A DNA stretch of 64,000 nucleotides from Candidatus Aalborgicola danicus (GTDB lineage: Bacteria > Pseudomonadota > Gammaproteobacteria > Burkholderiales > Burkholderiaceae_C), in the NCBI GenBank assembly GCA_016703945.1, contig JADJBC010000044.1, forward strand, positions 310,001 to 374,000, written 5' to 3'. The position numbers were made by a program, and so were the translations under genes. Position 1 is the stretch's first letter, and each line of letters starts with the position of its first letter. Below the pieces are notes generated by a model. That model did not search any database, was not told the DNA's origin, and was given only the letters and a program-made list of their open reading frames with translations. This document shows positions 45,710-54,652 of this stretch, in pieces.

Positions 45710-46879
45710 ATGACACATTCCATCCCTCGTTCCGTGCTTGCGCCCGCGCGGCGCGCCTTCGCCTCGGTGGCGCTGTTGCTTGGCATGGGCGGCCTCTCGG
45801 GTGCTGTTCATGCGGCAGATATTTCCATCGCCCAGGTTGCCCCGTTGTCGGGCGTACTGGCCAGCACCGGGCAACAAATGGTTCTCGGCGGAAAAATCTA
45901 CTTCGACTGGGTCAACGCCAATGGTGGTATCCACGGGGCCAAGATCAAGCACATCGTGCGTGACGATGCCTACAAGGTGGACGAGACTGTGCGGCTGACC
46001 CAGGAGGTTCTGGCCGACCCCGAGGTTGTTGCCTTGTTTGGGTACGCCGGCACCGCCAATATCTCGAAATTATTGGCCGACGGTGTGCTCGACGCGGGCG
46101 GCGCCCCGCTGATTGCGCCCTATACCGGTGGCGAAGCGCTGCGCAACCCGTTCAACCCGCATATCTTCCATGTGCGGGCTGGGTATGGGGACGAAACCGA
46201 ACACATGGTCCACCAGGTCGCCACCCTGGGTATGACCCGCATCGCCGTCATGTACCAGGATGACGCATTTGGCAAGGCCGGGCTGGCGGGCGTGGAGGCG
46301 GCTGTTGCCAAGCGCAGCAAGATGAAATTGGTTGAAACAGCAGGCTACGAGCGCAACACGGACCAGGTTGAGGATGCCGTGAAGAAGATCCATGCCGCTG
46401 AACCTCAAGCCATCATCATGATTTCCGTCAACAGTTCTACGGCGGCTTTTGCGAAGCAGTACCGGGGTCTGGGCGGTGGTGCACGGCTGTACAACATTTC
46501 AGTGGTTGATCCAGTGGAGTTGGTCAAGTTGGCTGGTATCAAGTCCGTTCACGGACTGGGCATCTCCCAGGTCGTTCCGTTTCCTTTTGGCGCGGGCAAA
46601 CCGGTGGTGCGCGAGTACCACGCCTTGATGCGCAAATACGGCGGCGGGCAAGCACCGAGTTATGCCAGCTTTGAAGAGTTTCTGGGAGCCAAGGTACTGG
46701 TAGAAGGCCTGCGCCGCGCGGGGCCTGCTCCCACCCGGGCCAAACTGGTCAAGGGCCTTGAGAGCATGAGCAACTTCGATCTGGGCGGTACCAGTGTTCA
46801 GTATTCACCCACCAACCGGATCGGCTCGCGTTTTGTGGAAGTGACTGTTATCGGCGGCTCAGGCAAACTGTTGCGCTAA
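45710..46879 (+). CDS. Liv-type ABC transporter substrate-binding protein
   Basis: The 389-aa precursor has a signal peptide (FASVALLLGMGGLSGAVHAAD) and the Peripla_BP_6 fold (ISIAQVAPLSGVLASTGQQMVLGGKIYFDWVNANGG, RDDAYKVDETVRLTQEVLAD). It diverges from the livGFJHM operon and may supply a second specificity to the same permease. It is a paralog of the orphan binding protein at 25971-27167. The ligand is unknown. Confidence 0.86.
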   Translation: MTHSIPRSVLAPARRAFASVALLLGMGGLSGAVHAADISIAQVAPLSGVLASTGQQMVLGGKIYFDWVNANGGIHGAKIKHIVRDDAYKVDETVRLTQEVLADPEVVALFGYAGTANISKLLADGVLDAGGAPLIAPYTGGEALRNPFNPHIFHVRAGYGDETEHMVHQVATLGMTRIAVMYQDDAFGKAGLAGVEAAVAKRSKMKLVETAGYERNTDQVEDAVKKIHAAEPQAIIMISVNSSTAAFAKQYRGLGGGARLYNISVVDPVELVKLAGIKSVHGLGISQVVPFPFGAGKPVVREYHALMRKYGGGQAPSYASFEEFLGAKVLVEGLRRAGPAPTRAKLVKGLESMSNFDLGGTSVQYSPTNRIGSRFVEVTVIGGSGKLLR

Positions 46880-46944
46880 ACGCTGCGGGGTGGTTCCGTG
46901 GGCCTACCCACGCAAGGGTGGGGCGGTTTCAGGATAATGGCGGC

Positions 46945-47757
46945 ATGCTTTTTTTACTCTCGCCCGCCAAATCACTCGATTACGACACCCCCCTTGCTCC
47001 CCACACCCCCACAGCCCCGCTGTTTGTCAAGCAATCCCGTTCACTGATCGCGCTGCTGCGCACCCAGTCGCCCCAGGCCATTGCCGGGTTGATGAAGCTC
47101 AGCGACACACTCGCCGCTTTGAATGTGGCGCGTTACCAGGCCTGGTCGTCCCGCGCCACCATCAAAAATGCGCGCTCCGCCGTGCTGGCCTTTGATGGTG
47201 ATGTGTACGACGGCCTGAATGCCCGCAGTCTGGGCGAAAAAGACCTGGCCTGGGCGCAAGACCACCTTTGTATATTGAGCGGCTTGTACGGTGTGCTGCG
47301 GCCATTGGACCTGATGCAGCCCTACCGCCTGGAGATGGGCACCAAACTGGCCCACCCACAGGGGCGCGACCTGTACCAGTTTTGGGGCACGCAGATTGCG
47401 GACTATTTGAACCAGCGTCTGCGCAGCGACATCAGCCCTGTGGTGATCAACCTGGCCTCCCAAGAGTATTTCAAGGCCGTTGACACCAAGGCCCTCAAGG
47501 CCCGGGTGGTGGAGTGTGTGTTTCAGGAACTGCACAATGGCCAATACAAGGTCATCAGCTTTTCCGCCAAACGGGCACGCGGCATGATGGCGCGGTTTGC
47601 CATCACCCACCAGTTGGTGCAACCCGAGCAATTGCGCGCCTTTGATAGCGACGGCTACGTCTGGGATGCCGCCAGTTCATGCCCCCAGCGCTACGTGTTC
47701 CGCCGTAAATTCTTAAGCCAAATTGGCCTCCAGCCCACGTCAAATAAGCGCAAGTAG
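46945..47757 (+). CDS. yaaA: Peroxide stress protein YaaA (UPF0246)
   Basis: The 270-aa protein starts MLFLLSPAKSLDYDTP and carries the family segments FDGDVYDGLNARSL, ILSGLYGVLRPLDLMQPYRLEMGT, NLASQEYF and SFSAKRARGMMARF. In E. coli YaaA limits iron-driven damage under peroxide stress. The last residues, SQIGLQPTSNKRK, are not family sequence: they are encoded by the dispersed repeat at 47718-47766, which extends the protein by about 13 aa. Confidence 0.9.
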   Translation: MLFLLSPAKSLDYDTPLAPHTPTAPLFVKQSRSLIALLRTQSPQAIAGLMKLSDTLAALNVARYQAWSSRATIKNARSAVLAFDGDVYDGLNARSLGEKDLAWAQDHLCILSGLYGVLRPLDLMQPYRLEMGTKLAHPQGRDLYQFWGTQIADYLNQRLRSDISPVVINLASQEYFKAVDTKALKARVVECVFQELHNGQYKVISFSAKRARGMMARFAITHQLVQPEQLRAFDSDGYVWDAASSCPQRYVFRRKFLSQIGLQPTSNKRK

Positions 47758-47766
47758 CTATGAAAA
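47718..47766 (-). repeat. Dispersed CCACGTGG-core intergenic repeat, copy E (degenerate)
   Basis: On the minus strand this reads AGCTACTTGCGCTTATTTG, then ACGTGGGCTGGAGGCCAATT, so the core has one altered stretch. It encodes the C-terminus and stop of yaaA and runs into the first codons of the hydrolase gene at 47760. Confidence 0.75.
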
Positions 47767-48692
47767 TCAGAGCAAACGGTATCCACATCGAAGTTGAAGA
47801 CACCGCAGAAATCAACCCCCAGGACGGCGACGCCTACACCCGCCCGGTGGTCCTATTGATCATGGGCCTGGGCATGCAGTTGGTGGCCTGGCCGCCGCAA
47901 CTGGTGCAGGCGCTGGTGGACGCCGGGTTTCGTGTCATTCGCATGGACAACCGCGACATTGGCCTGAGCCAGCACTTTGACCACCTCGGCAAGCCCAACA
48001 TCATCTGGGCCGGCCTCAAATTCAAGATGGGTCTGCCGGTGCGCCCGCCCTACACGCTGGAAGACATGGCCAAAGACGCCCTGGGTGTGCTGGATGCCCT
48101 GGAGGTCGATCGCGCCCACATCGTGGGTGTCAGCATGGGCGGCATGATCGCCCAGCGTGTGGCCATTGCCGCACCGCAGCGGGTGCTGAGCCTGACCAGC
48201 ATCATGAGCAGCAGCGGAGCCCGGGGTTTGCCCGAGGCCCGGCGCGATGTGTTGCGGGTGCTTTTGAAGCGCCCGGCCAGCAGCGAACCGCAGGCCGTGG
48301 TCGACCATTACGTGCGTTTGTTCAAGGCCATCGGCAGCCCGGGTTACCCGGTCCCTGAGAGCGACATGCGGGAGCGCATCCTGCGTGGGGTGGAGCGCAG
48401 CTTTCACCCGGTGGGCACCTTGCGCCAGATGGTGGCCATCATCTCCGACAGCACCCGTGCAGAGCAGTTGTCGCGCATCAAAAGTCCGACCCTGGTATTG
48501 CATGGCCGTGCCGACCCGCTGGTGCCGTTTGCGCATGGCGAAGACACTGCCAAACGCATCACCGGTGCCCGCCTGGTCGGTTTTGACGGCATGGGGCACG
48601 ACTTGCCGCCCGAGCCCGTGGCCCTGATGCTCGACGAACTGATTCCCCACATCCAGGCCGCGGAACCCCCCGCATCCTATCTGGCAACATGA
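47760..48692 (+). CDS. Alpha/beta hydrolase
   Basis: The 310-aa protein has the alpha/beta hydrolase fold: VVLLIMGLGMQLVAWP near the oxyanion hole, nucleophile elbow GVSMGG, an Asp in VLHGRADPLVPF and a His in GMGHDLP, giving a complete triad. It resembles esterases/epoxide-hydrolase-like proteins; the substrate is unknown. Its ATG lies 2 nt after the yaaA stop inside the repeat, and its stop overlaps the queF start by 4 nt. Confidence 0.87.
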   Translation: MKIRANGIHIEVEDTAEINPQDGDAYTRPVVLLIMGLGMQLVAWPPQLVQALVDAGFRVIRMDNRDIGLSQHFDHLGKPNIIWAGLKFKMGLPVRPPYTLEDMAKDALGVLDALEVDRAHIVGVSMGGMIAQRVAIAAPQRVLSLTSIMSSSGARGLPEARRDVLRVLLKRPASSEPQAVVDHYVRLFKAIGSPGYPVPESDMRERILRGVERSFHPVGTLRQMVAIISDSTRAEQLSRIKSPTLVLHGRADPLVPFAHGEDTAKRITGARLVGFDGMGHDLPPEPVALMLDELIPHIQAAEPPASYLAT

Positions 48693-49546
48693 ACACACCT
48701 GAACAGTCCCAACTGGGCAAATCCTCGGCCTATATTGATCAGTTGGATGCCAGCCTGCTGTTCCCGATTCCTCGCATGGGCAAACGGGCCGAAATTGGCA
48801 TCACCAGCGCGCCCCCGTTTTTTGGTGCCGACATGTGGACCGCCTTTGAATTGAGCTGGCTCAATCTGCGTGGCAAACCCCAGGTGGCCCTGGCCCATTT
48901 CACCATCCCTTGCGAAACGCTGAATATTGTGGAGAGCAAGTCCTTCAAGCTCTACCTCAACAGCTTCAATAACACCCGCTTTGCCAACCTTGACGCCGTA
49001 AAGGCCTGCCTGCGCGCCGACATTACCGAAGCGGTCTGGCGCACGGACGGCGAACCGGTGCAAGCTCCAGCGTCCATTGGGGTAAGCATATTGATGCCCG
49101 AGCAATTCGACCTGCAGCCCATTCACGAACTCGATGGCCTGAACCTGGACCGGCTCGACATTGAATGTACCCGCTACACCCCTGCACCCGAGCTGTTGAC
49201 GGTCACGCCGGATGAAGCCCCGGTGTCCGAGGTGTTTACCAGCAACCTGCTCAAGAGCAACTGCCTGGTGACCGGCCAGCCCGACTGGGGCAGCGTGCAG
49301 ATCAGCTACACCGGCGATCAGATAGAGCAGGGCGGTCTGTTGCAGTACCTGGTGAGTTATCGCAATCACAACGAATTCCATGAGCAATGTGTGGAGCGCA
49401 TCTTCATGGACATCTGGACCCGCTGCAAACCGCTGAAGCTGGCCGTCTATGCCCGCTACACCCGCCGCGGTGGGCTCGACATCAACCCCTTTCGCACCAG
49501 CCACCCGCAGACCTTGCCGCGCAATATCCGCACGGCGCGGCAGTGA
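48689..49546 (+). CDS. queF: NADPH-dependent 7-cyano-7-deazaguanine reductase (long-form QueF)
   Basis: The 285-aa protein is a full-length two-domain QueF. It has the substrate-binding segment ESKSFKLYLNSFNNTRF (QueF motif), the nucleophile Cys in LLKSNCLVTGQPDWGS, and FHEQCVERIF with the Glu. It reduces preQ0 to preQ1 in queuosine synthesis. It is coupled to the hydrolase gene by an ATGA overlap. Other queuosine genes are not in this window. Confidence 0.95.
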   Translation: MNTPEQSQLGKSSAYIDQLDASLLFPIPRMGKRAEIGITSAPPFFGADMWTAFELSWLNLRGKPQVALAHFTIPCETLNIVESKSFKLYLNSFNNTRFANLDAVKACLRADITEAVWRTDGEPVQAPASIGVSILMPEQFDLQPIHELDGLNLDRLDIECTRYTPAPELLTVTPDEAPVSEVFTSNLLKSNCLVTGQPDWGSVQISYTGDQIEQGGLLQYLVSYRNHNEFHEQCVERIFMDIWTRCKPLKLAVYARYTRRGGLDINPFRTSHPQTLPRNIRTARQ

Positions 49547-49861
49547 CCTGCTGTCAGTTGGGTGTATGGCAGTGAGCACAAGCTTTCGCGCTCGCTTCTT
49601 TTTGTTACTTTTGGCGTTCGAACCCAGCGTGAAATGCGACTAGAATCTCCGTCCGCACCGTTGTAATGCTGCATGGCGTATTGACATGCCAAAAGGCGGT
49701 GGCTTTAATGAAGCTGGCAATGTTGGATGCCAACTGAATGATTCAGCGTCAGGCCGATGTGCTCAATGTGCAGAGTCCCAAGTTCTGAGTACTGTGTCAG
49801 GTGAAGAAAAAAATCTAAGAGAGACAATTCAATTAACGCTGCTTCCATACAAGGGGTAAAT
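49547..49861. other. Intergenic region upstream of the HU gene
   Basis: This 315-nt stretch holds no recognisable gene. It contains the promoter at 49681-49709 and an A-rich stretch (GAAGAAAAAAATCTAAG) about 55 nt before the HU start. Confidence 0.5.
49681..49709 (+). promoter_or_regulatory. Sigma-70-type promoter upstream of the HU gene
   Basis: A perfect TTGACA (49681-49686) is followed after 17 nt by TTTAAT (49704-49709, 5 of 6 consensus). It leaves an untranslated leader of roughly 145 nt before the GTG start. Confidence 0.65.
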
Positions 49862-50134
49862 GTGAATAAGACAGAACTGATAGAGCACATTGCGAAACAC
49901 GCTGACATTTCCAAGGCTGCGGCCACACGTGCGCTGGAATCCACCATCGGCGCTGTGAAGACCACGCTGAAAAAAGGCGGTTCGGTTTCTCTAGTCGGAT
50001 TTGGTACATTTGCGGTTGGTAAACGCGCTGCTCGTACGGGCCGTAACCCACGCACCGGCGCAGCGATTAAAATCAAGGCTGCCAAGGTTCCCAAGTTTCG
50101 TCCTGGCAAGGCATTGAAAGATGCACTGAACTGA
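49862..50134 (+). CDS. DNA-binding protein HU
   Basis: The 90-aa protein is a typical HU: MNKTELIEHIAKHADISKAAATRAL, VSLVGFGTFAVGKRAARTGRNPRTG with the DNA-contacting arm, and KIKAAKVPKFRPGKALKDALN. It bends and compacts DNA. The start codon is GTG at 49862, preceded by AAGGGGTAA. The order HU, tRNA-Val, ppiD is the ancestral betaproteobacterial order, here interrupted by a group II intron remnant. Confidence 0.95.
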   Translation: MNKTELIEHIAKHADISKAAATRALESTIGAVKTTLKKGGSVSLVGFGTFAVGKRAARTGRNPRTGAAIKIKAAKVPKFRPGKALKDALN

Positions 50135-50151
50135 GTTTCTGGTTTGAAGTG

Positions 50152-50227
50152 GGGTGATTAGCTCAGTTGGTAGAGCGGCGCCCTTACAAGGCGTAGGTCG
50201 GCGGTTCGAGCCCGTCATCACCCACCA
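50152..50227 (+). tRNA. tRNA-Val (anticodon TAC)
   Basis: A full cloverleaf can be drawn: acceptor GGGTGAT/ATCACCC, D-arm GCTCAGTTGGTAGAGC, anticodon loop CTTACAA, T-arm with GGTTCGAG, and an encoded CCA end. Confidence 0.95.
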
Positions 50228-50249
50228 CCCACTTTGCTGACCCAACAAG

Positions 50250-50278
50250 GGCTTGTCGTTTGACAGGCCTTTTTTTTA
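50250..50278 (+). terminator. Rho-independent terminator of the HU/tRNA-Val transcript
   Basis: GGCTTGTC (50250-50257) pairs with GACAGGCC (50262-50269, one G-U pair) around GTTT, followed by eight T. The group II intron begins 3 nt after the T-run. Confidence 0.85.
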
Positions 50279-50280
50279 TG

Positions 50281-51576
50281 GTGCGCCCGGCAGGGCGTAC
50301 TTACTTGGAGGTGAAAGTCCTCTACTTGCCCGGCAAGGGGAAGAGTTAGCCAGAGGCACGGGTTTCGCGGGTGATTGCGAGTCTGAAGGAAGCACTATGG
50401 CAAAGCGCTGGCCTGACGAACTGGAAGCGGATATGAGGCGTTGTACTGGGGTGAGGTGGCCATATTTACTAAAGCCCAAAACTTGCACGCAACGGTGCGG
50501 CGTATATCCGGACAGGCATAAGCGCGAAAGTGGGTGCGCAATACCCCGGGGAGATCTGACTGTGGTGCCTGCAAAGGCTACATCAGGCAATGCAACCCCT
50601 GTTCGATCCCACTTTCTGGGCGAGCAGCTACCGCTTTCGACCGGGCGAGATTGCACAGCAGGCGGTGGTTAAGGCGGCACAGTACATCCGCAGCGGTAAG
50701 CGCTGGGTGGTGGCATGGACTTGGAGAAATTCTTTGACGGTGTCAACCACGATGTGCTGATGGCGGGGGTGGCGCGTCAGATGCAGGACAAAGACATGCT
50801 GCGCTTGATACGCAGGTTTCTGCAAGCCGGAATGATGGCCAATGGGGTAGAGACACCATGCTACGAGGGCACGCCGCAAGGCGGGCCTCTGTCGCCGTTG
50901 CGGTCTAACATCCTTTTGACCGATCTGGACCTGGAACTGGAGAAGCGCCAACTGTCGTTTTGTAGGTATGCGGATGACTGCAACATTTATGTGCGCAGTC
51001 AGCGCTCAGGCCAGCGCGTCATGTAAAGCTGAAAAGGTTTCTCGCAACCTGCTCAAGCTGACAGTGAACGAGGCCAAAAGTGCGGTTGCAAGGCCATGGG
51101 AGCGTAAGTTCCTTGGGTCCAGCGTGACAGCACAACAGAGCAGCAAAGTTCGTATTGCCAAGCAAAGCATTTACTGCCTCAAACCATCGAAAAGCTCAGC
51201 GGGGGTGGATGAATTACTTCAGCCTCTCCCAAAGCCGCGGGCCCATCGAAGAACTTGATGCGTGGGTGCGCAGGCGACTACGTTGCCTGGTGTGGCGGCA
51301 GTGGAAGCGACCAAGGACGCGAGAGACGAAAATGCTCTCACCGGGCCTTGACGCCCAACGGGCATGGAAGTCCAGCGTCAACGGTCGAGGCCCTTGGTGG
51401 AATGCCGGGGCCAAGCATATGATTGCAGCCATGCCACCAAAGTTCTTCACTCCACTCGGGCTGGTCTCGCTGGTGGCAACCCACCAGCATTTTCAGCGTT
51501 CTACTTGAGCCGCCGCATGCGCAACCGCACGTATTGTGGTGTGAGAGGCAGAGGGGGCAACCCCTCACCCTACTCG
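50281..51576 (+). mobile_element. Degenerate group IIC intron
   Basis: The 5' end GTGCGCCCGGCAGGGCG, followed by GGAGGTGAAAGTCC and GTCTGAAGGAAGC, matches the domain I start of bacterial group II introns. The 3' part has a domain V-like GAGCCGCCGCATGC hairpin and a domain VI-like stem ending near 51576. The position right after a terminator T-run is the usual target of class C introns. The internal RT gene is broken, so the element cannot make its own maturase; it is about 1.3 kb, shorter than intact IIC introns. The 3' boundary is approximate. Confidence 0.8.
50575..51508 (+). pseudogene. Group II intron reverse transcriptase/maturase, broken
   Basis: Pieces of an intron RT lie in order in different frames. 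These are a fragment with FDPTFWASSYRFRPGEIAQQ, then 50715-51026 with DLEKFFDGVNHDVLM, EGTPQGGPLSPL and the catalytic RYADDCNIY. A fragment with KSAVARPWERKFLG follows, then 51155-51508 with GWMNYFSLSQ and the maturase end LRCLVWRQWKRPRTRE and NGRGPWWNAGAKHM. At least three frameshifts and an internal deletion before the maturase domain prevent a functional protein. The catalytic Asp pair is still encoded. Confidence 0.85.
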
Positions 51577-51811
51577 CTGGTGTGCTTACCGAGCCTTACG
51601 GTGGTGAACGTGGGCCGCATGGCGTAGCGCTGCAGCTGTCGGCATCAAGTTTGTTGAGGGGCTAACGAGGGCCATTGCCCGGCCGTTACAATCGCGCGTG
51701 TCATTGATGAAGGCCGGGTCTACGGTGTAAAGCCGCCAGCACCTGTTGCCACCCAAGCAAAGGCGAACCGCGTTGTTCGCCTTTTCTATTATTTTCTGGA
51801 GAGTTAAGCGC

Positions 51812-53743
51812 ATGTTCGATTTTGTTCGCAAGCACACGAAGGTCATGATGTTCCTCATGTTCTTGATGATCATTCCTGCATTTGTGCTGGTGGGGGTGGA
51901 TGGCTACAGCAATATGAAAGCCGGTGGTGATGCTGTGGCAACGGTGGGTAACCACAACATCACCCAGGGCGAGTGGGATGCTGCGCACAAGAACGAGGTA
52001 GACCGTATCCGCACATCACGTCCCGAAGTGGATGTCAAGTTGCTGGACTCCGCAGAAGCCCGATACGCCACCCTGGAACGCCTTGTGCGCGAACGGGTGT
52101 TGATTGAAGCCGTGCAGGACACCCATCTGAGCACCACCGACGCCCGTCTGGCGCGTGAGCTGCAGCAAAGCCCCACCATTGCGGCCTTGCGCACGGCGGA
52201 TGGCAAGCTGGACATTGATCGTTACAAACAACTGGCGGCGAGCCAGGGTCTGACGCCCGAGGGTTTTGAGGCCAACGTGCGCAGCCAGCTGTCAATGCAG
52301 CAAGTGGAAGCCGGCGTGTTGGCGACCGCGTTCTCGCCAGCGGCCTTGGCCGAGGTCTCGCTGAACGCGTTTTACGAGCGCCGCGAGGCCCAGATTACAC
52401 GCTTCAACACAGCGGACTACATTGGCAAGGTGAACCCCAGCGAAGCGGAAATCGAGACCTACTACAAGGCCAACCCGACCCTGTTTCAGGCTCCCGAAGC
52501 GGCCAGTATTGAATATGTGGTGCTGGACCTCGACACCATCAAAAAGTCGATTGTTCTGAACGAAGCCGACGTAAAGACCTACTACGAGCAAAACGTGGAC
52601 CGCCTGAGTGGCAAGGAAGAGCGCCGGGCCAGCCACATTCTGATCAACGCGCCCAAGGAGATGGCGGCGGATGAACGCAAGAACGCCCGCGCCAAGGCCG
52701 ATGCCCTGCTGGAGCAGGTGCGCAAGGCACCCGATTCATTTGCTGACGCGGCGCGCAAGAATTCGCAGGACCCCGGCTCGGCAGCCAATGGCGGAGATCT
52801 GGATTTCTTTGGCCGGGGTGCCATGGTCAAGCCGTTTGAAGATGCCGCTTTTGCCTTGAAGAAGGGCGACATCAGCGACGTGGTGGAGTCTGACTTTGGG
52901 TTCCACATCATCAAGTTGACCGACGTAAAAGCACCCAAACAGCGTAGTTTTGACGAGTTGCGCGCGAGTATCGAAGCCGATTTGAAGACCCAACAGGCCC
53001 AGCGCAAATTTGCCGAGACCGCAGAGGCGTTTACCAACGGTGTGTACGAGCAGTCCGACAGCCTGAAGCCAGTGGCCGACAAACTCAAGCTGGAGATCAA
53101 GACCGCCTCCGAATTGCAGCGCAAGGAAATTCCCGGTGCCAAGGGTGTGTTGGCCAATCCGAAGTTTCTGGCGGCGGTGTTCAGCGCCGATTCACTGGAG
53201 AAAAAGCGCAACACCGAGGCGGTGGAAGTGGGCCCCAATCAGCTGGCGGCGGCAAGGGTGATTCAATATGCGGCAGCACGCACCCGGCCGCTGACCGAAG
53301 TGCAGGCCAGCGTAAAGAGCCGGTTGTTGTTCTCGCAGGCAGCGGCCATGGCCAAGAAGGAAGGCGAGGACAAACTCGCCGCCTGGAAGGCCACCGCACC
53401 CGAGAATCTGCCAGCCCCGGTGGTGGTGACCCGCGAAGGCGCGCAGACCGTGCCAGCCCCATTGCTGGATGCCGTGCTGCAGGCGGACACCAGTACTTTG
53501 CCCGTATGGTTGGGTGCCGACCTGGGTACGCAGGGTTATGCCGTGGTGAAAATCAACAAAGTCATGCCGCGCAACCCATCGCCCAAAGAAGTGGCCGAGC
53601 AGGAACGCAAGCAATACGCGCAGTGGGTTGCCGGTGCAGAGAATCAGGCTTACTACAAGATGCTGAGCCAGCGGTACAAGGCGCAGTTCAAAGTAACACG
53701 CCCCGCCAGTCCCGCGGCCGGACAGCCAAAAGCGGTCGAATAA
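51812..53743 (+). CDS. ppiD: Periplasmic folding chaperone/peptidyl-prolyl isomerase PpiD
   Basis: The 643-aa protein has a cytoplasmic start and one membrane anchor (MFLMFLMIIPAFVLVGVDGYS). A SurA-like N-terminal helical domain and a parvulin domain follow (RRASHILINAPKE... to GFHIIKLTDVKAPK), with a long C-terminal helical part. It assists folding of exported proteins at the inner membrane. The ATG at 51812 has a GGAGAG ribosome site 9 nt upstream; longer in-frame sequence comes from the intergenic region. It followed HU and tRNA-Val before the intron entered. Confidence 0.92.
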   Translation: MFDFVRKHTKVMMFLMFLMIIPAFVLVGVDGYSNMKAGGDAVATVGNHNITQGEWDAAHKNEVDRIRTSRPEVDVKLLDSAEARYATLERLVRERVLIEAVQDTHLSTTDARLARELQQSPTIAALRTADGKLDIDRYKQLAASQGLTPEGFEANVRSQLSMQQVEAGVLATAFSPAALAEVSLNAFYERREAQITRFNTADYIGKVNPSEAEIETYYKANPTLFQAPEAASIEYVVLDLDTIKKSIVLNEADVKTYYEQNVDRLSGKEERRASHILINAPKEMAADERKNARAKADALLEQVRKAPDSFADAARKNSQDPGSAANGGDLDFFGRGAMVKPFEDAAFALKKGDISDVVESDFGFHIIKLTDVKAPKQRSFDELRASIEADLKTQQAQRKFAETAEAFTNGVYEQSDSLKPVADKLKLEIKTASELQRKEIPGAKGVLANPKFLAAVFSADSLEKKRNTEAVEVGPNQLAAARVIQYAAARTRPLTEVQASVKSRLLFSQAAAMAKKEGEDKLAAWKATAPENLPAPVVVTREGAQTVPAPLLDAVLQADTSTLPVWLGADLGTQGYAVVKINKVMPRNPSPKEVAEQERKQYAQWVAGAENQAYYKMLSQRYKAQFKVTRPASPAAGQPKAVE

Positions 53744-53757
53744 GCACAAACAGGCGT

Positions 53758-53763
53758 TATAAT
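53758..53763 (+). promoter_or_regulatory. -10 box of the tRNA-His promoter
   Basis: A perfect TATAAT lies 11 nt before the tRNA with a GC-rich discriminator between them, typical of a stringently controlled stable-RNA promoter. The -35 is not clear. Confidence 0.5.
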
Positions 53764-53774
53764 TTGCGGTTCGC

Positions 53775-53851
53775 GGTGGCTGTAGCTCAGTTGGTAGAGT
53801 CCAGGATTGTGATTCCTGTTGTCGTGGGTTCGAGCCCCATCAGCCACCCCA
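53775..53851 (+). tRNA. tRNA-His (anticodon GTG)
   Basis: The sequence folds as a cloverleaf with acceptor GTGGCTG/CAGCCAC, anticodon loop TTGTGAT, T-arm GGGTTCGAGCCCC, a pairing extra G at the 5' end with C at the discriminator position, and an encoded CCA. Confidence 0.95.
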
Positions 53852-53863
53852 AGTGATATATGA

Positions 53864-53898
53864 AAAGCCTGCTATTCAAGAGATAGCAGGCTTTTTTC
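53864..53898 (+). terminator. Rho-independent terminator after tRNA-His
   Basis: AAGCCTGCTAT pairs perfectly with ATAGCAGGCTT around TCAAGAG, followed by a T-run. Confidence 0.9.
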
Positions 53899-54044
53899 TT
53901 GGGTGCTCTATACCTGCGCTATACCGCCGCAGGTACATGAATCTGCACCACAGATTTGAGGTTGTCGACCCGCGGATTTCGATTGCGGTTAGCTCCCTCC
54001 GTCTTCGAAATTCGGTAACGTGCCTGACATTGGGACTGGGTCTT

Positions 54045-54386
54045 TCAGAGTGAAAGCGCCCCGCTCTTTGGTTCGCGGGCCCAGCTGGGGTGAAAATTGA
54101 TCAGGCCGCCACCACCGCCGGTGTGCTCGCACGTTTGGCCCGCTTTTGCCGCCATGTCAATGAGAGTGTCCAAAGAAAACAAATCGATCTTGCCGCGTAT
54201 GAGTTCGTAAACACGGGGTCGGGTCACGCCAAACAGGGCAGCCGCATCGCCCTGGGTCATGCCCCGTTCGCGGATGACTTCGGTCAGGTTCATCATCAAC
54301 TCAGACCGCGCACGCATGCTGGTGGCCTGCCGTGGCGTGTCTTCGATGGCATCCCACACGCTGCTGAATCGTTGCTTGTCGTTCAC
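54045..54386 (-). CDS. XRE-family helix-turn-helix protein (HigA-2-like)
   Basis: The 113-aa protein has an N-terminal extension (FSSVWDAIEDTPRQATSMRARSELMMNL) and an HTH (RGMTQGDAAALFGVTRPRVYELIRGKIDLFSLDTLIDMAAKAG). This arrangement is typical of antitoxins of HigB2/RelE-type systems (COG5606). It overlaps the brnA gene by 4 nt, so here it accompanies a BrnT/BrnA pair instead of a RelE-like toxin. It probably binds the operon promoter. Confidence 0.82.
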   Translation of the reverse strand: MNDKQRFSSVWDAIEDTPRQATSMRARSELMMNLTEVIRERGMTQGDAAALFGVTRPRVYELIRGKIDLFSLDTLIDMAAKAGQTCEHTGGGGGLINFHPSWAREPKSGALSL

Positions 54387-54652
54387 GCGTGTGCCCTCAG
54401 AACCTCATTGATCCGGGTTTGCCAGCCATCGCCGGATGCCTTGAACTTCTCCAAGACGTCAGTATCAATGCGCAGGGTGATTTGTGTCTTGGTGCCGCTG
54501 CCCAACGGTCGCCCAGGGCGGCGCATCAAGGCAAATTCAGCATCGCTGACTTCGTGTGTGTCGGGGTCAGCCGCAATACCAGCGCGGATGCGTGCATCCT
54601 CTTCGTCGCTGGGTAAATTGAAAACACGGCCGGATTTAGATTTGATCTGCAT
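54383..54652 (-). CDS. brnA: BrnA-family antitoxin
   Basis: The 89-aa protein has an acidic N-terminal part (DEEDARIRAGIAADPDTHEVSDAEF) and a ribbon-helix-helix end (GSGTKTQITLRIDTDVLEKFKASGDGWQTRINEVLRAHA), the BrnA layout. It should neutralise BrnT and repress the operon as a complex. A Met two codons upstream is an alternative start. It overlaps both the brnT gene before it and the xre gene after it. Confidence 0.88.
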   Translation of the reverse strand: MQIKSKSGRVFNLPSDEEDARIRAGIAADPDTHEVSDAEFALMRRPGRPLGSGTKTQITLRIDTDVLEKFKASGDGWQTRINEVLRAHA

